From contig NZ_LMQC01000001.1 in the NCBI RefSeq assembly GCF_001424485.1, positions 5,755-69,754 on the forward strand: DNA of 64,000 bases, written 5' to 3'. Below, piece after piece: positions 47,254-55,778 of the stretch (positions are counted from its first letter, which is position 1; the number at the start of each line of letters is the position of its first letter). The DNA comes from Modestobacter sp. Leaf380 (GTDB lineage Bacteria > Actinomycetota > Actinomycetes > Mycobacteriales > Geodermatophilaceae). A program made the translations under genes and the position numbers. Below the pieces are notes generated by a model. The model made no database searches. It was not told the DNA's origin and saw only the letters and a list, made by a program, of their open reading frames with translations.

Positions 47254-48003
47254 TCAGACGGTCCCGGACGCGGCGGCGACGGCGGGGTCGACGTCGAGGG
47301 TGGCGCCGGGGGCCGACAGCGCGTGGCTGCCGCAGGAGCAGCCGGGGTTGCGGGCCGAGAGGACCAGCGAGACGGCGTGCGCCCGGTCGCGGGCACCCAG
47401 CTTGCGCAGGATGGCCTTGACGTGGGACTTGACGGTGTCCTCGCTGATGAACAGGTTGCGGCCGATGGCCCGGTTGCTCTGGCCCTGGATCAGCTCGTCG
47501 AGGACGTCGGACTCGCGACGGGTCAGCGGCACCGAGGGGGTGAGCTCCTTGACGGCCGGGGCGGTGGCGGACTCGGTGCGGCGGATCTGCGGGTCGACGA
47601 CGGTGCGCCCGGCGCGGGCGGCCAGCACGGCCCAGCCCAGCAGGGTGGGCGAGGTGTTCATGAGCAGGTAGCCCCGGACACCGGCGGCCAGGGCCTCGTT
47701 GACCACGGCGGGGTCCTCGGAGGTGGCCAGCGCGACGATGGCGACGCGGGGGTAGCGGCGACGCAGGTCGCGGCAGGCGTTCAGGGTGGCGGCGCGGCCG
47801 GCGCCCAGCTCGACGATGACGGCGTCGGGGCGGGCGGACTCGACCAACGTCAGGGCCCGGCGCAGCTCGCCGGGGGTGCCGACGGCCTGCATGCCGGCCG
47901 TCTCGTTGACCATGCTGACCAGGCCACGGCGCAGGACCGGGGCGTCAGCGAGCAGGAGCACGCGGGTGACGCCGCGGGTGGTGCTGACCGTGGGGGTGGA
48001 CAT
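47254..48003 (-). CDS. Atypical LuxR/NarL-type orphan response regulator
   Basis: The 249-residue protein has a receiver domain (RVLLLADAPVLRRGLVSMV ... VRGYLL) and a C-terminal LuxR helix-turn-helix (LTRRESDVLDELIQGQSNRAIGRNLFISEDTVKSHVKAILRKLGA written in segments LTRRESDVLDELIQG and NRAIGRNLFISEDTVKSH). The phosphoacceptor Asp is replaced by Glu (VIVELG), one of the acidic-pocket residues is lost (ADA for VDDH) and the conserved Lys is Met. No kinase is adjacent. Thus it is unlikely to be phosphorylated normally, like Streptomyces WhiI and BldM. The ATG at 48003 has GGAGAG. The C-terminal tail carries GCSCGS. Confidence 0.88.
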   Translation of the reverse strand: MSTPTVSTTRGVTRVLLLADAPVLRRGLVSMVNETAGMQAVGTPGELRRALTLVESARPDAVIVELGAGRAATLNACRDLRRRYPRVAIVALATSEDPAVVNEALAAGVRGYLLMNTSPTLLGWAVLAARAGRTVVDPQIRRTESATAPAVKELTPSVPLTRRESDVLDELIQGQSNRAIGRNLFISEDTVKSHVKAILRKLGARDRAHAVSLVLSARNPGCSCGSHALSAPGATLDVDPAVAAASGTV

Positions 48004-48043
48004 CGCTGACTCTCCGTTCGGGGATCGGTGACTCTCAGCTCTG

Positions 48044-48071
48044 TCATCGACCGGGTGAACGGAGTACTTGA
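48044..48071 (-). promoter_or_regulatory. WhiG/FliA-like promoter of the response regulator gene
   Basis: On the minus strand TCAA (48068-48071) and GTCGATGA (48044-48051) are separated by 16 nt. The FliA/WhiG consensus is TAAA, 15-16 nt, GCCGATAA, so 3/4 and 6/8 positions agree. The implied start lies about 34 nt before the ATG, with the GGAGAG site in between. It is a candidate only; whiG itself is 6 kb away. Confidence 0.45.
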
Positions 48072-48076
48072 ACAAC

Positions 48077-48111
48077 TTCTGCAGATCACTTTCTGCAACC
48101 CGCGCAGATCA
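48077..48111. repeat. Short direct repeats upstream of the response regulator promoter
   Basis: GCAGATCA occurs at 48081-48088 and 48104-48111 (23 nt apart), and TTCTGCA at 48077-48083 and 48091-48097 (14 nt apart), in a patch less GC-rich than its surroundings. The location just upstream of the candidate promoter suits an operator. Confidence 0.55.
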
Positions 48112-48184
48112 TGCCCAGGCTGCCGGACCCCACGGTCCGGTGACTCGTCCAGGTCGTCCGCGTGTCGGCTGGACGACCGGCGGC

Positions 48185-49177
48185 TCAGTCCTCCCGGTTG
48201 CGCCCCGGACGGGTCCGCGGCGCCGGCCGCAGCCGCCGCCAGCCGGTACCCGGCGGACGCCGCGAGGGCCCGGTGGCGACCACTCGTCGCCGGCGGGACC
48301 GCCGCCGGGCGGCGACCGGCACGGCACCGGCCAGCCCCAGCAGCAGGGGTGCCGCAGCCACCACGTCGGCCTGCACCCCGCTGACCACCGGTGCGCCGGC
48401 GGCCTGCTGCTGGATGTCGGGGCTGTCCAGGAAGGTGAAGCGGCTGACCGGCCACACGATGACCGAGGCCTTGCCGATGACGTCGTCGACGGCGATCGTG
48501 CCGCTGTACTGGTCGCTGACGTGCGACCGGGAGTCCGCGGAGGCGGAGCGGTGGTCCCCCATCACCCACAAGCGGCCCTCCGGGACGGTCACCGGACCGA
48601 AGGCCCGGGTCTCCAGGGGGGTGTTCTCGTAGATGTAGGGCTCGTCCAGGGGCTCGCCGTCCACCAGGATGCGGCCCTGGTCGTCACAGCACTGCACGGT
48701 CTGGCCGCCGACGGCGATGACCCGCTTGACGTAGTCGTCCTCGCTGGGCGGCGCGACACCGATCGCCCGGCCCAGGAACAGGGCCGCGGAGGAGAACCAG
48801 TTGCCCGGCTCCGCGACGTCGACCTCGGGGGTCCAGGTGTCCGGCCCCTCGAAGACGACGATGTCCCCGGGCTCGGGCTCGGAGAACCAGTACGGCGGCT
48901 TGGTCACCAGCACCCGGTCCCCGGTGCACCCCGTGCACCCGTGCAGCGTGGTCTCCATCGACCCCGACGGGATGAAGAACGCCTGCACCAGGAAGGTCTT
49001 CACGAGCAGGGCCAGCACGAAGGCGACCACCAGCAGGACCGGCAGCTCCTTGAGCAGCGAGCCCTTCTTCTGGTCCTCATCACGCGCCCGGCGGCGGGCT
49101 CGGCGGGAGGAACGGGGGTCGTCCGCGGCAGTGGACTCGTCCGCGTCGGCGGGCCCCGCGGGCCGGTCGGTGCTCAT
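48185..49177 (-). CDS. lepB: Signal peptidase I
   Basis: The 330-residue protein has a basic cytoplasmic start, a membrane anchor (ELPVLLVVAFVLALLVKTF), the catalytic Ser73 in IPSGSMETTL and Lys151 in DDYVKRVIAVGG, and the GDHRSASADSRSH box. After the catalytic domain comes a second membrane segment and a strongly basic Arg-rich tail of about 45 residues. The ATG at 49177 is chosen; the frame reading upstream is spurious. It lies after rplS, as in other actinobacteria, but behind a strong terminator. Confidence 0.95.
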   Translation of the reverse strand: MSTDRPAGPADADESTAADDPRSSRRARRRARDEDQKKGSLLKELPVLLVVAFVLALLVKTFLVQAFFIPSGSMETTLHGCTGCTGDRVLVTKPPYWFSEPEPGDIVVFEGPDTWTPEVDVAEPGNWFSSAALFLGRAIGVAPPSEDDYVKRVIAVGGQTVQCCDDQGRILVDGEPLDEPYIYENTPLETRAFGPVTVPEGRLWVMGDHRSASADSRSHVSDQYSGTIAVDDVIGKASVIVWPVSRFTFLDSPDIQQQAAGAPVVSGVQADVVAAAPLLLGLAGAVPVAARRRSRRRRVVATGPSRRPPGTGWRRLRPAPRTRPGRNRED

Positions 49178-49220
49178 CGCGTCGAAGCGTACGTTCCCGG
49201 GCTGCCCACCCCGCACGACG

Positions 49221-49259
49221 CAGCACGGCCCGGCTGCGTGTCGCAGCCGGGCCGTGCTG
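49221..49259 (-). terminator. Perfect 18-bp hairpin terminator after rplS
   Basis: The arm 49221-49238 (CAGCACGGCCCGGCTGCG) is perfectly complementary to 49242-49259 around a 3-nt loop. There is no T-run. It lies 30 nt after the rplS stop and 44 nt before the lepB start. Confidence 0.92.
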
Positions 49260-49289
49260 GGTGGTGCTGGTGGAGCGGGAGAGCAGTCG

Positions 49290-49646
49290 TCAGCGGACGA
49301 CGGCCTCGCGCTTCTCCTTGATCTTGGCGGCCTTGCCGCGCAGGTCGCGGAGGTAGTACAGCTTGGCGCGACGCACGTCACCGCGGGTCAGCACCTCGAT
49401 CTGCTCGACGACGGGGGTGTGCACCGGGAAGGTGCGCTCCACGCCGACGCCGAAGCTGACCTTGCGGACGGTGAAGGTCTCGCGGATCCCGCCACCCTGG
49501 CGACGGATGACCGCGCCCTGGAAGACCTGGATGCGCGAGCGGGTGCCCTCGATGACCCGCACGTGCACCTTCACGGTGTCCCCGGGGCGGAAGGCGGGGA
49601 TGTCGTCGCGCAGCGACTCGGCGTCGAGGGCGTCCAGGGTGTTCAT
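49290..49646 (-). CDS. rplS: 50S ribosomal protein L19
   Basis: The 118 residues have all L19 hallmarks: [41 protein letters not shown] and [22 protein letters not shown]19 sits at the 30S-50S interface. The ATG at 49646 gives the usual start ([16 protein letters not shown]) with AGGA upstream. It follows trmD with a NUDIX gene inserted between. Confidence 0.96.
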   Translation of the reverse strand: MNTLDALDAESLRDDIPAFRPGDTVKVHVRVIEGTRSRIQVFQGAVIRRQGGGIRETFTVRKVSFGVGVERTFPVHTPVVEQIEVLTRGDVRRAKLYYLRDLRGKAAKIKEKREAVVR

Positions 49647-49819
49647 CGCAGCAGTCCTCAGTCCTAGCGGTGTCGGTACTCGGGCTGCACTCACGCCAGG
49701 TGCGCGCAGCGTTCCCCGGTGGGTTTCCGATCCGGGGGGCCGCGGCTCCGTGGGAGCGGCAGCAGCAGCCCCCTACTGTGCCACAACCAGGTGGGCCGTG
49801 ACGCAGCGGCCCTGTGATC

Positions 49820-50320
49820 TCAGGTGTCGACGACCCGTGGCGGCCCGGTCCAGGGTCCTGCCAGCAGCTCGGGCAGCAGGGTGGCGAGGTCACCCGGGGC
49901 GAAGGCGGCGGGTCCCGCCGCGACCTCCTCCACGCTCCACCAGCGGTGCGGCTCGTCGCCCAGCAGCTCCAGCTCGGTCCGCCCGGATGCGTCCACGACG
50001 TGCTCGACGTCGCGCAGGACGAAGAAGGTCTCGCGGCTGTCCACCACCCGGTCGCCGAAACTGCCCAGGTGCCGGCGCAGCCAGACCGGGCCCTCCAGCG
50101 CCGTCGGCTCGACCACCAGCCCGACCTCCTCGGCGAGCTCGCGGGCCGCGGCCACCCGCAGGGACTCGCCGGCCTCCACTCCCCCGCCCGGCGTGTACCA
50201 GAACAGCACGTCCCCGGGGACGGCGTCCGGGGCGGTCAGCCGGGCACCGAGCAGCAGCACGCGGCCCGCCGGGGAGAGCACCAGAACCCGGGCGGTCGGC
50301 CGCACCCAGGGCGGGGTCAC
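49820..50320 (-). CDS. NUDIX hydrolase
   Basis: The 166-residue protein has the Nudix box GGGVEAGESLRVAAARELAEEVG at about residues 47-69 in the order G-x5-E-x7-REVGEE-like (written GGVEAGESLRVAAARELAEE without gaps), with WYTPGGG before it. It likely hydrolyses a nucleoside diphosphate derivative; the substrate cannot be told. The GTG start overlaps the trmD stop by 4 nt, so it is coupled to tRNA modification genes. Confidence 0.9.
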   Translation of the reverse strand: MTPPWVRPTARVLVLSPAGRVLLLGARLTAPDAVPGDVLFWYTPGGGVEAGESLRVAAARELAEEVGLVVEPTALEGPVWLRRHLGSFGDRVVDSRETFFVLRDVEHVVDASGRTELELLGDEPHRWWSVEEVAAGPAAFAPGDLATLLPELLAGPWTGPPRVVDT

Positions 50321-51054
50321 GCGTCGGCGTCCAGCGCGGCGCGGTCGGCGGCGGACAGCTCGACCCCGGCCAGCAGGTCCGGCCGCCGGTCCGCGGTGCG
50401 CCGCAGGGACTCGGCCCGCCGCCAGCGCGCGATCGCGGCGTGGTCGCCGGACAGCAGCACCGGAGGGACGTCGTGGCCGGCCCAGGAGGCCGGACGGGTG
50501 TAGCTGGGGCCCTCGAGCAGACCGTCGGCGTGCGAGTCGAACTCCACGGACTCGTGGTTGCCGACGACGCCGGGGATCAGCCGGGTGACCGCCTCGACCA
50601 TGACCAGGACGGCGGACTCCCCGCCGGCCAGCACGTAGTCCCCGATGGAGACCTCGGAGACCGGGCCCGCGTCGGCGGCCCAGTCGGCCACCCGCTGGTC
50701 GATGCCCTCGTAGCGCCCGCAGGCGAAGACCAGGCCGGGCTCGGTGGCCCACCGCGCCGCGACCGCCTGGGTGAAGGGCCGCCCCGCGGGGGTGGGGACG
50801 ACGAGCCGGGTGCCGGGCGGGCGGACGTCGGTCAGCGCCCGGGCCCAGGGCTCGGGGCGCATGACCATGCCCGGCCCCCCGCCGTACGGGGAGTCGTCCA
50901 CGGTGCGGTGCACGTCGTCGGTCCACTGCCGCAGGTCGTGCACGCCCACCGAGACCAGCCCGCGGGCCGCGGCCTTGCCCAGCAGCGACTGCCCGAGCGG
51001 GGCCAGGTACTCCGGGAAGATCGTGACGACGTCGACGCGGAAGGGCGCGCTCAC
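50317..51054 (-). CDS. trmD: tRNA (guanine-N1-)-methyltransferase TrmD
   Basis: The 245-residue knotted SPOUT enzyme methylates G37 of tRNAs and prevents +1 frameshifting. DVVTIFPEYL, DDSPYGGGPGMVMRPEP, CGRYEGIDQRV and SIGDYVLAGGE are the family's cofactor and catalytic blocks. The GTG start overlaps the rimM stop by 4 nt in the canonical rpsP - khpA - rimM - trmD - rplS order. Confidence 0.97.
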   Translation of the reverse strand: MSAPFRVDVVTIFPEYLAPLGQSLLGKAAARGLVSVGVHDLRQWTDDVHRTVDDSPYGGGPGMVMRPEPWARALTDVRPPGTRLVVPTPAGRPFTQAVAARWATEPGLVFACGRYEGIDQRVADWAADAGPVSEVSIGDYVLAGGESAVLVMVEAVTRLIPGVVGNHESVEFDSHADGLLEGPSYTRPASWAGHDVPPVLLSGDHAAIARWRRAESLRRTADRRPDLLAGVELSAADRAALDADA

Positions 51055-51593
51055 AGCTCGAGCAGGCCCTCGGGCGGGGTGAGCACGACGTGGCCGGCGG
51101 CGAGGTCCACGGTCGGCACGATCGCCGACACGAAGGGGACCAGCAGCTCGCTCACCCCGGGCCGACGGACGACGAGCAGCTCGGTGCCCTCGTGCCGGAC
51201 ACCGGTCACGGTGCCCACGACGGTGCCGTCGGTGAGCTGGACGTCCAGGCCGACCAGCTGGTGGTCGTAGAAGGAGTCCGGGTCCTCGAGCTCGGGGAGG
51301 TCGGCGACCTCGACCACGAGCAGGGTGTTGCGGTAGGCGTCCGCGGCCTCGCGGTCGGCGAGCTCGATGCCGTCCACACCGGCGATCCGCAGCAGCAGCG
51401 TGCCGGAGTGCCAGCGCTTGCCCACCACGGTCAGCGGACCCCGCTCAGCGGGCTCGGTCCGCAGCGCGGTGCCGGGGGCGAACCGCAGGTCGGGGTCGTC
51501 GGTGCGCACGTCGACGGTGACCTCACCGCGGACACCGTGGGGCCGGCCGATGCGGCCGACCACCACGGTGTCCTCGGGTGCCTGGTGGGGCAC
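51051..51593 (-). CDS. rimM: Ribosome maturation factor RimM
   Basis: The 180-residue protein binds S19 in the 30S head during assembly. It has the N-terminal RimM domain (VVVGRIGRPHGVRGEVTV) and a C-terminal PRC-barrel (FYDHQLVGLDVQLTDGTVVG...ELLVPFVSAIV). The GTG at 51593 is used; a much longer open frame upstream is not coding. The ribosome-binding site is weak, with the upstream khpA 26 nt away. Confidence 0.95.
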   Translation of the reverse strand: MPHQAPEDTVVVGRIGRPHGVRGEVTVDVRTDDPDLRFAPGTALRTEPAERGPLTVVGKRWHSGTLLLRIAGVDGIELADREAADAYRNTLLVVEVADLPELEDPDSFYDHQLVGLDVQLTDGTVVGTVTGVRHEGTELLVVRRPGVSELLVPFVSAIVPTVDLAAGHVVLTPPEGLLEL

Positions 51594-51619
51594 GGGTCCC
51601 GGCGAGCGCGGGGTGGTGC

Positions 51620-51856
51620 TCAGCGCCCGTCGGTGTCGACGACGTCGACCCGCAGGCCACGTCCACCGACACCGGTCATCACCTGGCGCAGCGCCTTGGC
51701 GGTGCGCCCGCCGCGGCCGATGACCTTGCCGAGGTCCTCGGGGTGCACCCGGACCTCGAGGGTCTTGCCGCGGCGGCCGTTGACCAGGTCGACGGCGACG
51801 TCGTCGGGGTTGTCGACGATGCCCTTGACCAGGTGCTCGAGCGCTTCTTCGAGCAC
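51620..51856 (-). CDS. khpA: KH-domain RNA-binding protein KhpA (YlqC-like)
   Basis: The 78-residue protein is essentially one KH domain with the GRGGRTAKALRQVM loop near residue 47, preceded by VHPEDLGKVI. In streptococci and B. subtilis the homologue pairs with KhpB and affects cell division and RNA. The GTG start is 2 nt after the rpsP stop, in the fixed order rpsP - khpA - rimM. Confidence 0.93.
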   Translation of the reverse strand: MLEEALEHLVKGIVDNPDDVAVDLVNGRRGKTLEVRVHPEDLGKVIGRGGRTAKALRQVMTGVGGRGLRVDVVDTDGR

Positions 51857-51858
51857 GG

Positions 51859-52332
51859 TTACTCGGCGGCCGTCTTGCCGGCGGAGCCGTCGGCAGGGGC
51901 GTCCTCGGCCAGCTTGGCCTCGGCCTCGGGAGCGGCCTCGTCCTTGACGGCGGCCTTCTTCTTCGGGGTGGTGGCGCCGGCGGCGGGCTCGTCGGCGGCA
52001 GCGCGGGCGGCGGCCTCGTAGGCGGCCTTCTTGTCCGGCTTGGGCTCGGCGACCCGCATCGGGGCGGGGGCGGGCTCGCCCTTGAACTTCTGCCAGTCAC
52101 CGGTCACGCGCAGGATCGCGGCGACGGCCTCGGTCGGCTGGGCGCCGACGCCGAGCCAGTAGGCGGCGCGCTCGGCGTCGACCTCGATGAAGGAGGGGTC
52201 CTCCTTCGGGTGGTACTTGCCGATGGTCTCGATGGACCGGCCGTCCCGCTTGGTGCGGGCGTCGGCGACGACGATGCGGTAGTAGGGCGCGCGCATCTTG
52301 CCGAGACGCATGAGCTTGATCTTGGTGGCCAC
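51859..52332 (-). CDS. rpsP: 30S ribosomal protein S16
   Basis: The 157-residue protein has the S16 core in the first 80 residues ([50 protein letters not shown]). An Ala/Glu/Lys-rich tail of about 75 residues makes it nearly twice the bacterial norm, as in many actinobacteria. The GTG at 52332 starts VATKIKL. S16 stabilises the 5' domain of 16S rRNA. Confidence 0.96.
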   Translation of the reverse strand: MATKIKLMRLGKMRAPYYRIVVADARTKRDGRSIETIGKYHPKEDPSFIEVDAERAAYWLGVGAQPTEAVAAILRVTGDWQKFKGEPAPAPMRVAEPKPDKKAAYEAAARAAADEPAAGATTPKKKAAVKDEAAPEAEAKLAEDAPADGSAGKTAAE

Positions 52333-52463
52333 GGTGTGTGGTGTGCTCCTCGTACGAGATCGTGGGTGCCCGCCCGGAGGACGCGTGGGGGTACGCCTGG
52401 GCGGTGCGGCTGGACACGCGCGACGACGGAGAGAGGGCCGCCTGCCGACGTGTTCGACCAGCC

Positions 52464-52916
52464 ATGATGCCAGACGTGAGCCACGACGTCGGACCCGCGC
52501 CCGGATCAGACCTCGTACCAGCACCCTCGGCGGTCGGGTTGCTGCACCACGTGGAGCTGTGGGTGCCCGACCTGGCCCGGGCGGAGCGCTCCTGGGGGTG
52601 GCTGCTCACCGAGCTCGGCGCCGCCTCGTTCCAGTCCTGGGAGCACGGGCGGTCCTGGCGGGCCGGGGACGTCTACGTCGTCCTGGAGCAGTCCCCCGAC
52701 CTGACCGGCGACGTGCACGAGCGCCGTCGTCCGGGGCTGAACCACCTGGCCTTCCACGTACCGGGGGTCCGCCTGGACGCCGTGGTCGAGGCGGCCCCCC
52801 GGTACGGCTGGGCCCTGCTGTTCGGCGACCGGCACCCCTTCGCCGGCGGCCCGGGCCACCGGGCTGCCCACCTGGAGGACGCGGACGGCTTCGAGGTGGA
52901 GCTGGTCAGCTCCTGA
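52464..52916 (+). CDS. Glyoxalase/VOC-family protein
   Basis: The 150-residue protein has one VOC-fold unit: [22 protein letters not shown] near residue 30, [19 protein letters not shown] and [13 protein letters not shown], with the His and Glu positions of the metal site. VOC enzymes include dioxygenases, lyases and resistance proteins, and the reaction here is unknown. Start at ATG 52464 or 52467. It overlaps the 3' end of proS by 11 nt on the other strand. Confidence 0.85.
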   Translation: MMPDVSHDVGPAPGSDLVPAPSAVGLLHHVELWVPDLARAERSWGWLLTELGAASFQSWEHGRSWRAGDVYVVLEQSPDLTGDVHERRRPGLNHLAFHVPGVRLDAVVEAAPRYGWALLFGDRHPFAGGPGHRAAHLEDADGFEVELVSS

Positions 52917-54642
52917 CGGCGGTGACCACCGCGGCGGCGGCGCCGTCGACGGCGATCTCGGTGCGCTCGCCGGTCGCCCGGTCGCGCAGCTCCAGCACGC
53001 CGTCGGCCAGGCCGCGGCCGACGGTGACGATGGTCGGCATGCCCAGCAGCTCGGCGTCCTTGAACTTGACCCCGGGGCTGACCTTGGGCCGGTCGTCGAG
53101 CAGCACGGTGAGCCCGGCGGCGACCAGCTCGGCGGCGAGGGACTCAGCGGCTTCGAGCACCGCGGCGTCCTTGCCGGTGGCCACGACGTGCACGTCGGCC
53201 GGGGCGATCTCGCGGGGCCAGACCAGACCGAGCTCGTCGTGCATGGACTCGGCGATGGCGGCGACGGCGCGGGAGACCCCGATGCCGTAGGAGCCCATGG
53301 TGACGGTGACGAGCTTGCCGTTCTCGTCGAGCACCTTGAGGTCCAGGGCCTCGGCGTACTTGCGGCCGAGCTGGAACACGTGGCCCATCTCGACGCCGCG
53401 GGCGAGCTCCAGGGGGCCCGAACCGTCGGGTGCCGGGTCGCCGGCGCGCACCTCGGCGGCCTCGATGGTGCCGTCCCAGGTGAAGTCCCGGCCGGCGACG
53501 AGGTCGAAGACGTGCTTGCCGTGCTCGTTGGCCCCGGTCACCCAGCGCGAGCCGGGGACGACGCGGGGATCGACCAGGTAGCGGATGCCCGAGGCGGACC
53601 CCTCCCCCAGCACCTGCGGCCCGATGTAGCCCTTGACCAGCGCGGGGTTGCCGGCGAAGTCGGTGAAGGGCTCCACCTCGGCGGGGGCGACCTGGGCCTC
53701 GAGCCGCTTGGTGTCGACCTCCCGGTCACCGGGCAGGCCGATGACGACCGGCTCGACCGTGCCGTCGGGGTGCCGCAGGGTCACCACGACGTTCTTGAGC
53801 GTGTGGGCCGCGGTGTAGCCGACATCGGGGAACCGCGCGACCGCGACCGCGACCAGGGTCTCGATGGTCGGGGTGTCCGGGGTGTCCTCGACGTGCGCGG
53901 CGGGCAGCCCCTCGAACGGCACCGACTCGGGCACCACGGTGGTGACGGCCTCGACGTTGGCGGCGTACCCGCCGGCCGAGCGGACGAAGGTGTCCTCACC
54001 GATGGGGGTGGGGTGCAGGAACTCCTCGGACCGCGAGCCGCCCATCGCCCCCGAGGTGGCGGAGACGATGACGTACTCCAGGCCCAGCCGGTCGAACACC
54101 CGGGTGTAGGCCTCGCGGTGCGCGGCGTAGGAGCGCTCCAGGCCGGCGTCGGAGACGTCGAAGCTGTAGCTGTCCTTCATCACGAACTCGCGGGTGCGGA
54201 ACAGCCCGGCGCGGGGCCGCGCCTCGTCCCGGTACTTGGTCTGGATCTGGTACAGCGAGACGGGGAGGTCCTTGTAGGAGCCGTAGAGGTCCTTCACCAG
54301 GAGCGTGAACATCTCCTCGTGCGTGGGACCGAGCAGGAAGTCGCCACCGCGGCGGTCCTGGAGGCGGAAGAGGTTGTCGCCGTACTCGGTCCACCGGCCG
54401 GTGGTCTCGTAGGGCTCGCGGGGCAGCAGGGCCGGGAAGTGGACCTCCTGGGCGCCCATCGCGTCCATCTCCTCGCGGACGACGCGCTCGACGTTGCGGA
54501 ACACCCGCCAGCCCAGCGGCAGCCAGGTGAAGCCACCGGGCGCCGAGCGCCGGATGTACCCGCCGCGCACGAGCAGGCGGTGGCTGGGGACCTCGGCGTC
54601 GGCCGGGTCGTCGCGCAGGGTGCGCAGGAACAGGGTGGACAT
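52906..54642 (-). CDS. proS: Prolyl-tRNA synthetase
   Basis: The 578-residue class II synthetase is of the bacterial type with the editing (INS) domain between motifs 2 and 3. Motif 1 lies in [15 protein letters not shown], motif 2 in [20 protein letters not shown], and motif 3 in [11 protein letters not shown]; the anticodon-binding domain is C-terminal. In M. tuberculosis, proS lies near the rimP genes instead, so it has moved here between ffh and rpsP. The ATG at 54642 is preferred. Confidence 0.97.
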   Translation of the reverse strand: MSTLFLRTLRDDPADAEVPSHRLLVRGGYIRRSAPGGFTWLPLGWRVFRNVERVVREEMDAMGAQEVHFPALLPREPYETTGRWTEYGDNLFRLQDRRGGDFLLGPTHEEMFTLLVKDLYGSYKDLPVSLYQIQTKYRDEARPRAGLFRTREFVMKDSYSFDVSDAGLERSYAAHREAYTRVFDRLGLEYVIVSATSGAMGGSRSEEFLHPTPIGEDTFVRSAGGYAANVEAVTTVVPESVPFEGLPAAHVEDTPDTPTIETLVAVAVARFPDVGYTAAHTLKNVVVTLRHPDGTVEPVVIGLPGDREVDTKRLEAQVAPAEVEPFTDFAGNPALVKGYIGPQVLGEGSASGIRYLVDPRVVPGSRWVTGANEHGKHVFDLVAGRDFTWDGTIEAAEVRAGDPAPDGSGPLELARGVEMGHVFQLGRKYAEALDLKVLDENGKLVTVTMGSYGIGVSRAVAAIAESMHDELGLVWPREIAPADVHVVATGKDAAVLEAAESLAAELVAAGLTVLLDDRPKVSPGVKFKDAELLGMPTIVTVGRGLADGVLELRDRATGERTEIAVDGAAAAVVTAVRS

Positions 54643-54688
54643 CCGCAACAACACGGCGGTGAGTCTGGCAGGCCCCCGCGCCCGCCCC

Positions 54689-55774
54689 TCAGACGACCCG
54701 GCCGCGCAGCACCGTCAGCTGGGGGTCGTCCAGGGCCGACAGGTCCGCCCGGGGGTCCCGGTCGTAGCGGACCAGGTCGGCCGGGGCCCCTTCGGTGAGC
54801 CCGGGCAGCCCCAGCCACTCCCGGGCCGCCCAGGACCCCGCGGCCAGCGCTGCCTCCGCAGGCAGGCCGGCCGCGTGCAGGGCGCGGATCTCGTCGGCGA
54901 TGACGCCGTGGTCGATGCCGCCGCCCGCGTCGGTGCCGGCGAAGACCGGCACCCCCGCCTCGTACGCAGCCCGGACGACGGCGCCCGAGGAGGCGTACAG
55001 CCGCCGCATGGTCGAGGCGTAGGAGGGGAACTTAGACTCCCCCGCCGCGGCGAACCCGGGGAAGTTCTCCACGTTCACCAGCGTCGGGACGACGGCGGTG
55101 CCCTGCTGCGCCATGGTGGCGACGAGGTCGTCGGTGAGCCCGGTGCCGTGCTCGATGCAGTCGATGCCGGCCCCGATCAGGTCGGGCAGCGCGTCGGTGC
55201 CGAACGTGTGCGCGGTGACCCGGGCGCCCTCGGCGTGCGCCGCGGCGATGGCTGCGGTGAGCGCCTCGGCCGGCCACAGCGGACCCAGGTCGCCCGCGCC
55301 GCGGTCGATCCAGTCCCCGACCAGCTTGACCCAGCCGTCCCCGGCGCGGGCCTGGGTGCGGACGGCCTCGACCAGGTCCTCGGGCTCGACCTCGACGGCC
55401 AGGCCCGGCAGGTAGCGGCGGCTGCGGGCCACGTGCCGGCCCGCGCGCAGGATCCGGGGCAGGTCCTCGTCGTCGTCCAGGGCGCGGGTGTCCACCGGGG
55501 AGCCGCAGTCCCGCAGCGCCAGGACACCGGCGGCCCGCTCGACCAGCGCCTGCTCCCGGGCCGCGGCCAGGTCCTCGACGTTGCCGCCGCCCCGGGCGAT
55601 ACCGACGTGGCAGTGCGCGTCGACCAGGCCGGGCAGCACGAACCCGCCCCGGGCCACGGTCTCGGCGCCGGGCACCGGTTCGGTGGTGAGCCGCCCGTCG
55701 CGCACCCACAGGTCACCGGTGACGCCGTCGGGCAGCATCACGACCCCGGACAGGTGCAGCGCGGGCGGCGTCAC
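54689..55774 (-). CDS. Amidohydrolase-family protein
   Basis: This 361-residue protein has the metal-binding amidohydrolase pattern: DAHCHVG near residue 53, WVKLVGDW with a possible carbamylated Lys, [18 protein letters not shown] and the final Asp in FAGTDAGGG. It resembles imidazolonepropionase/prolidase-like members, whose substrates are cyclic amides or dipeptides; the actual one is unknown. The GTG start lies 4 nt after the ffh stop, so it is cotranscribed with ffh. Confidence 0.88.
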   Translation of the reverse strand: MTPPALHLSGVVMLPDGVTGDLWVRDGRLTTEPVPGAETVARGGFVLPGLVDAHCHVGIARGGGNVEDLAAAREQALVERAAGVLALRDCGSPVDTRALDDDEDLPRILRAGRHVARSRRYLPGLAVEVEPEDLVEAVRTQARAGDGWVKLVGDWIDRGAGDLGPLWPAEALTAAIAAAHAEGARVTAHTFGTDALPDLIGAGIDCIEHGTGLTDDLVATMAQQGTAVVPTLVNVENFPGFAAAGESKFPSYASTMRRLYASSGAVVRAAYEAGVPVFAGTDAGGGIDHGVIADEIRALHAAGLPAEAALAAGSWAAREWLGLPGLTEGAPADLVRYDRDPRADLSALDDPQLTVLRGRVV

Positions 55775-55778
55775 CGGG

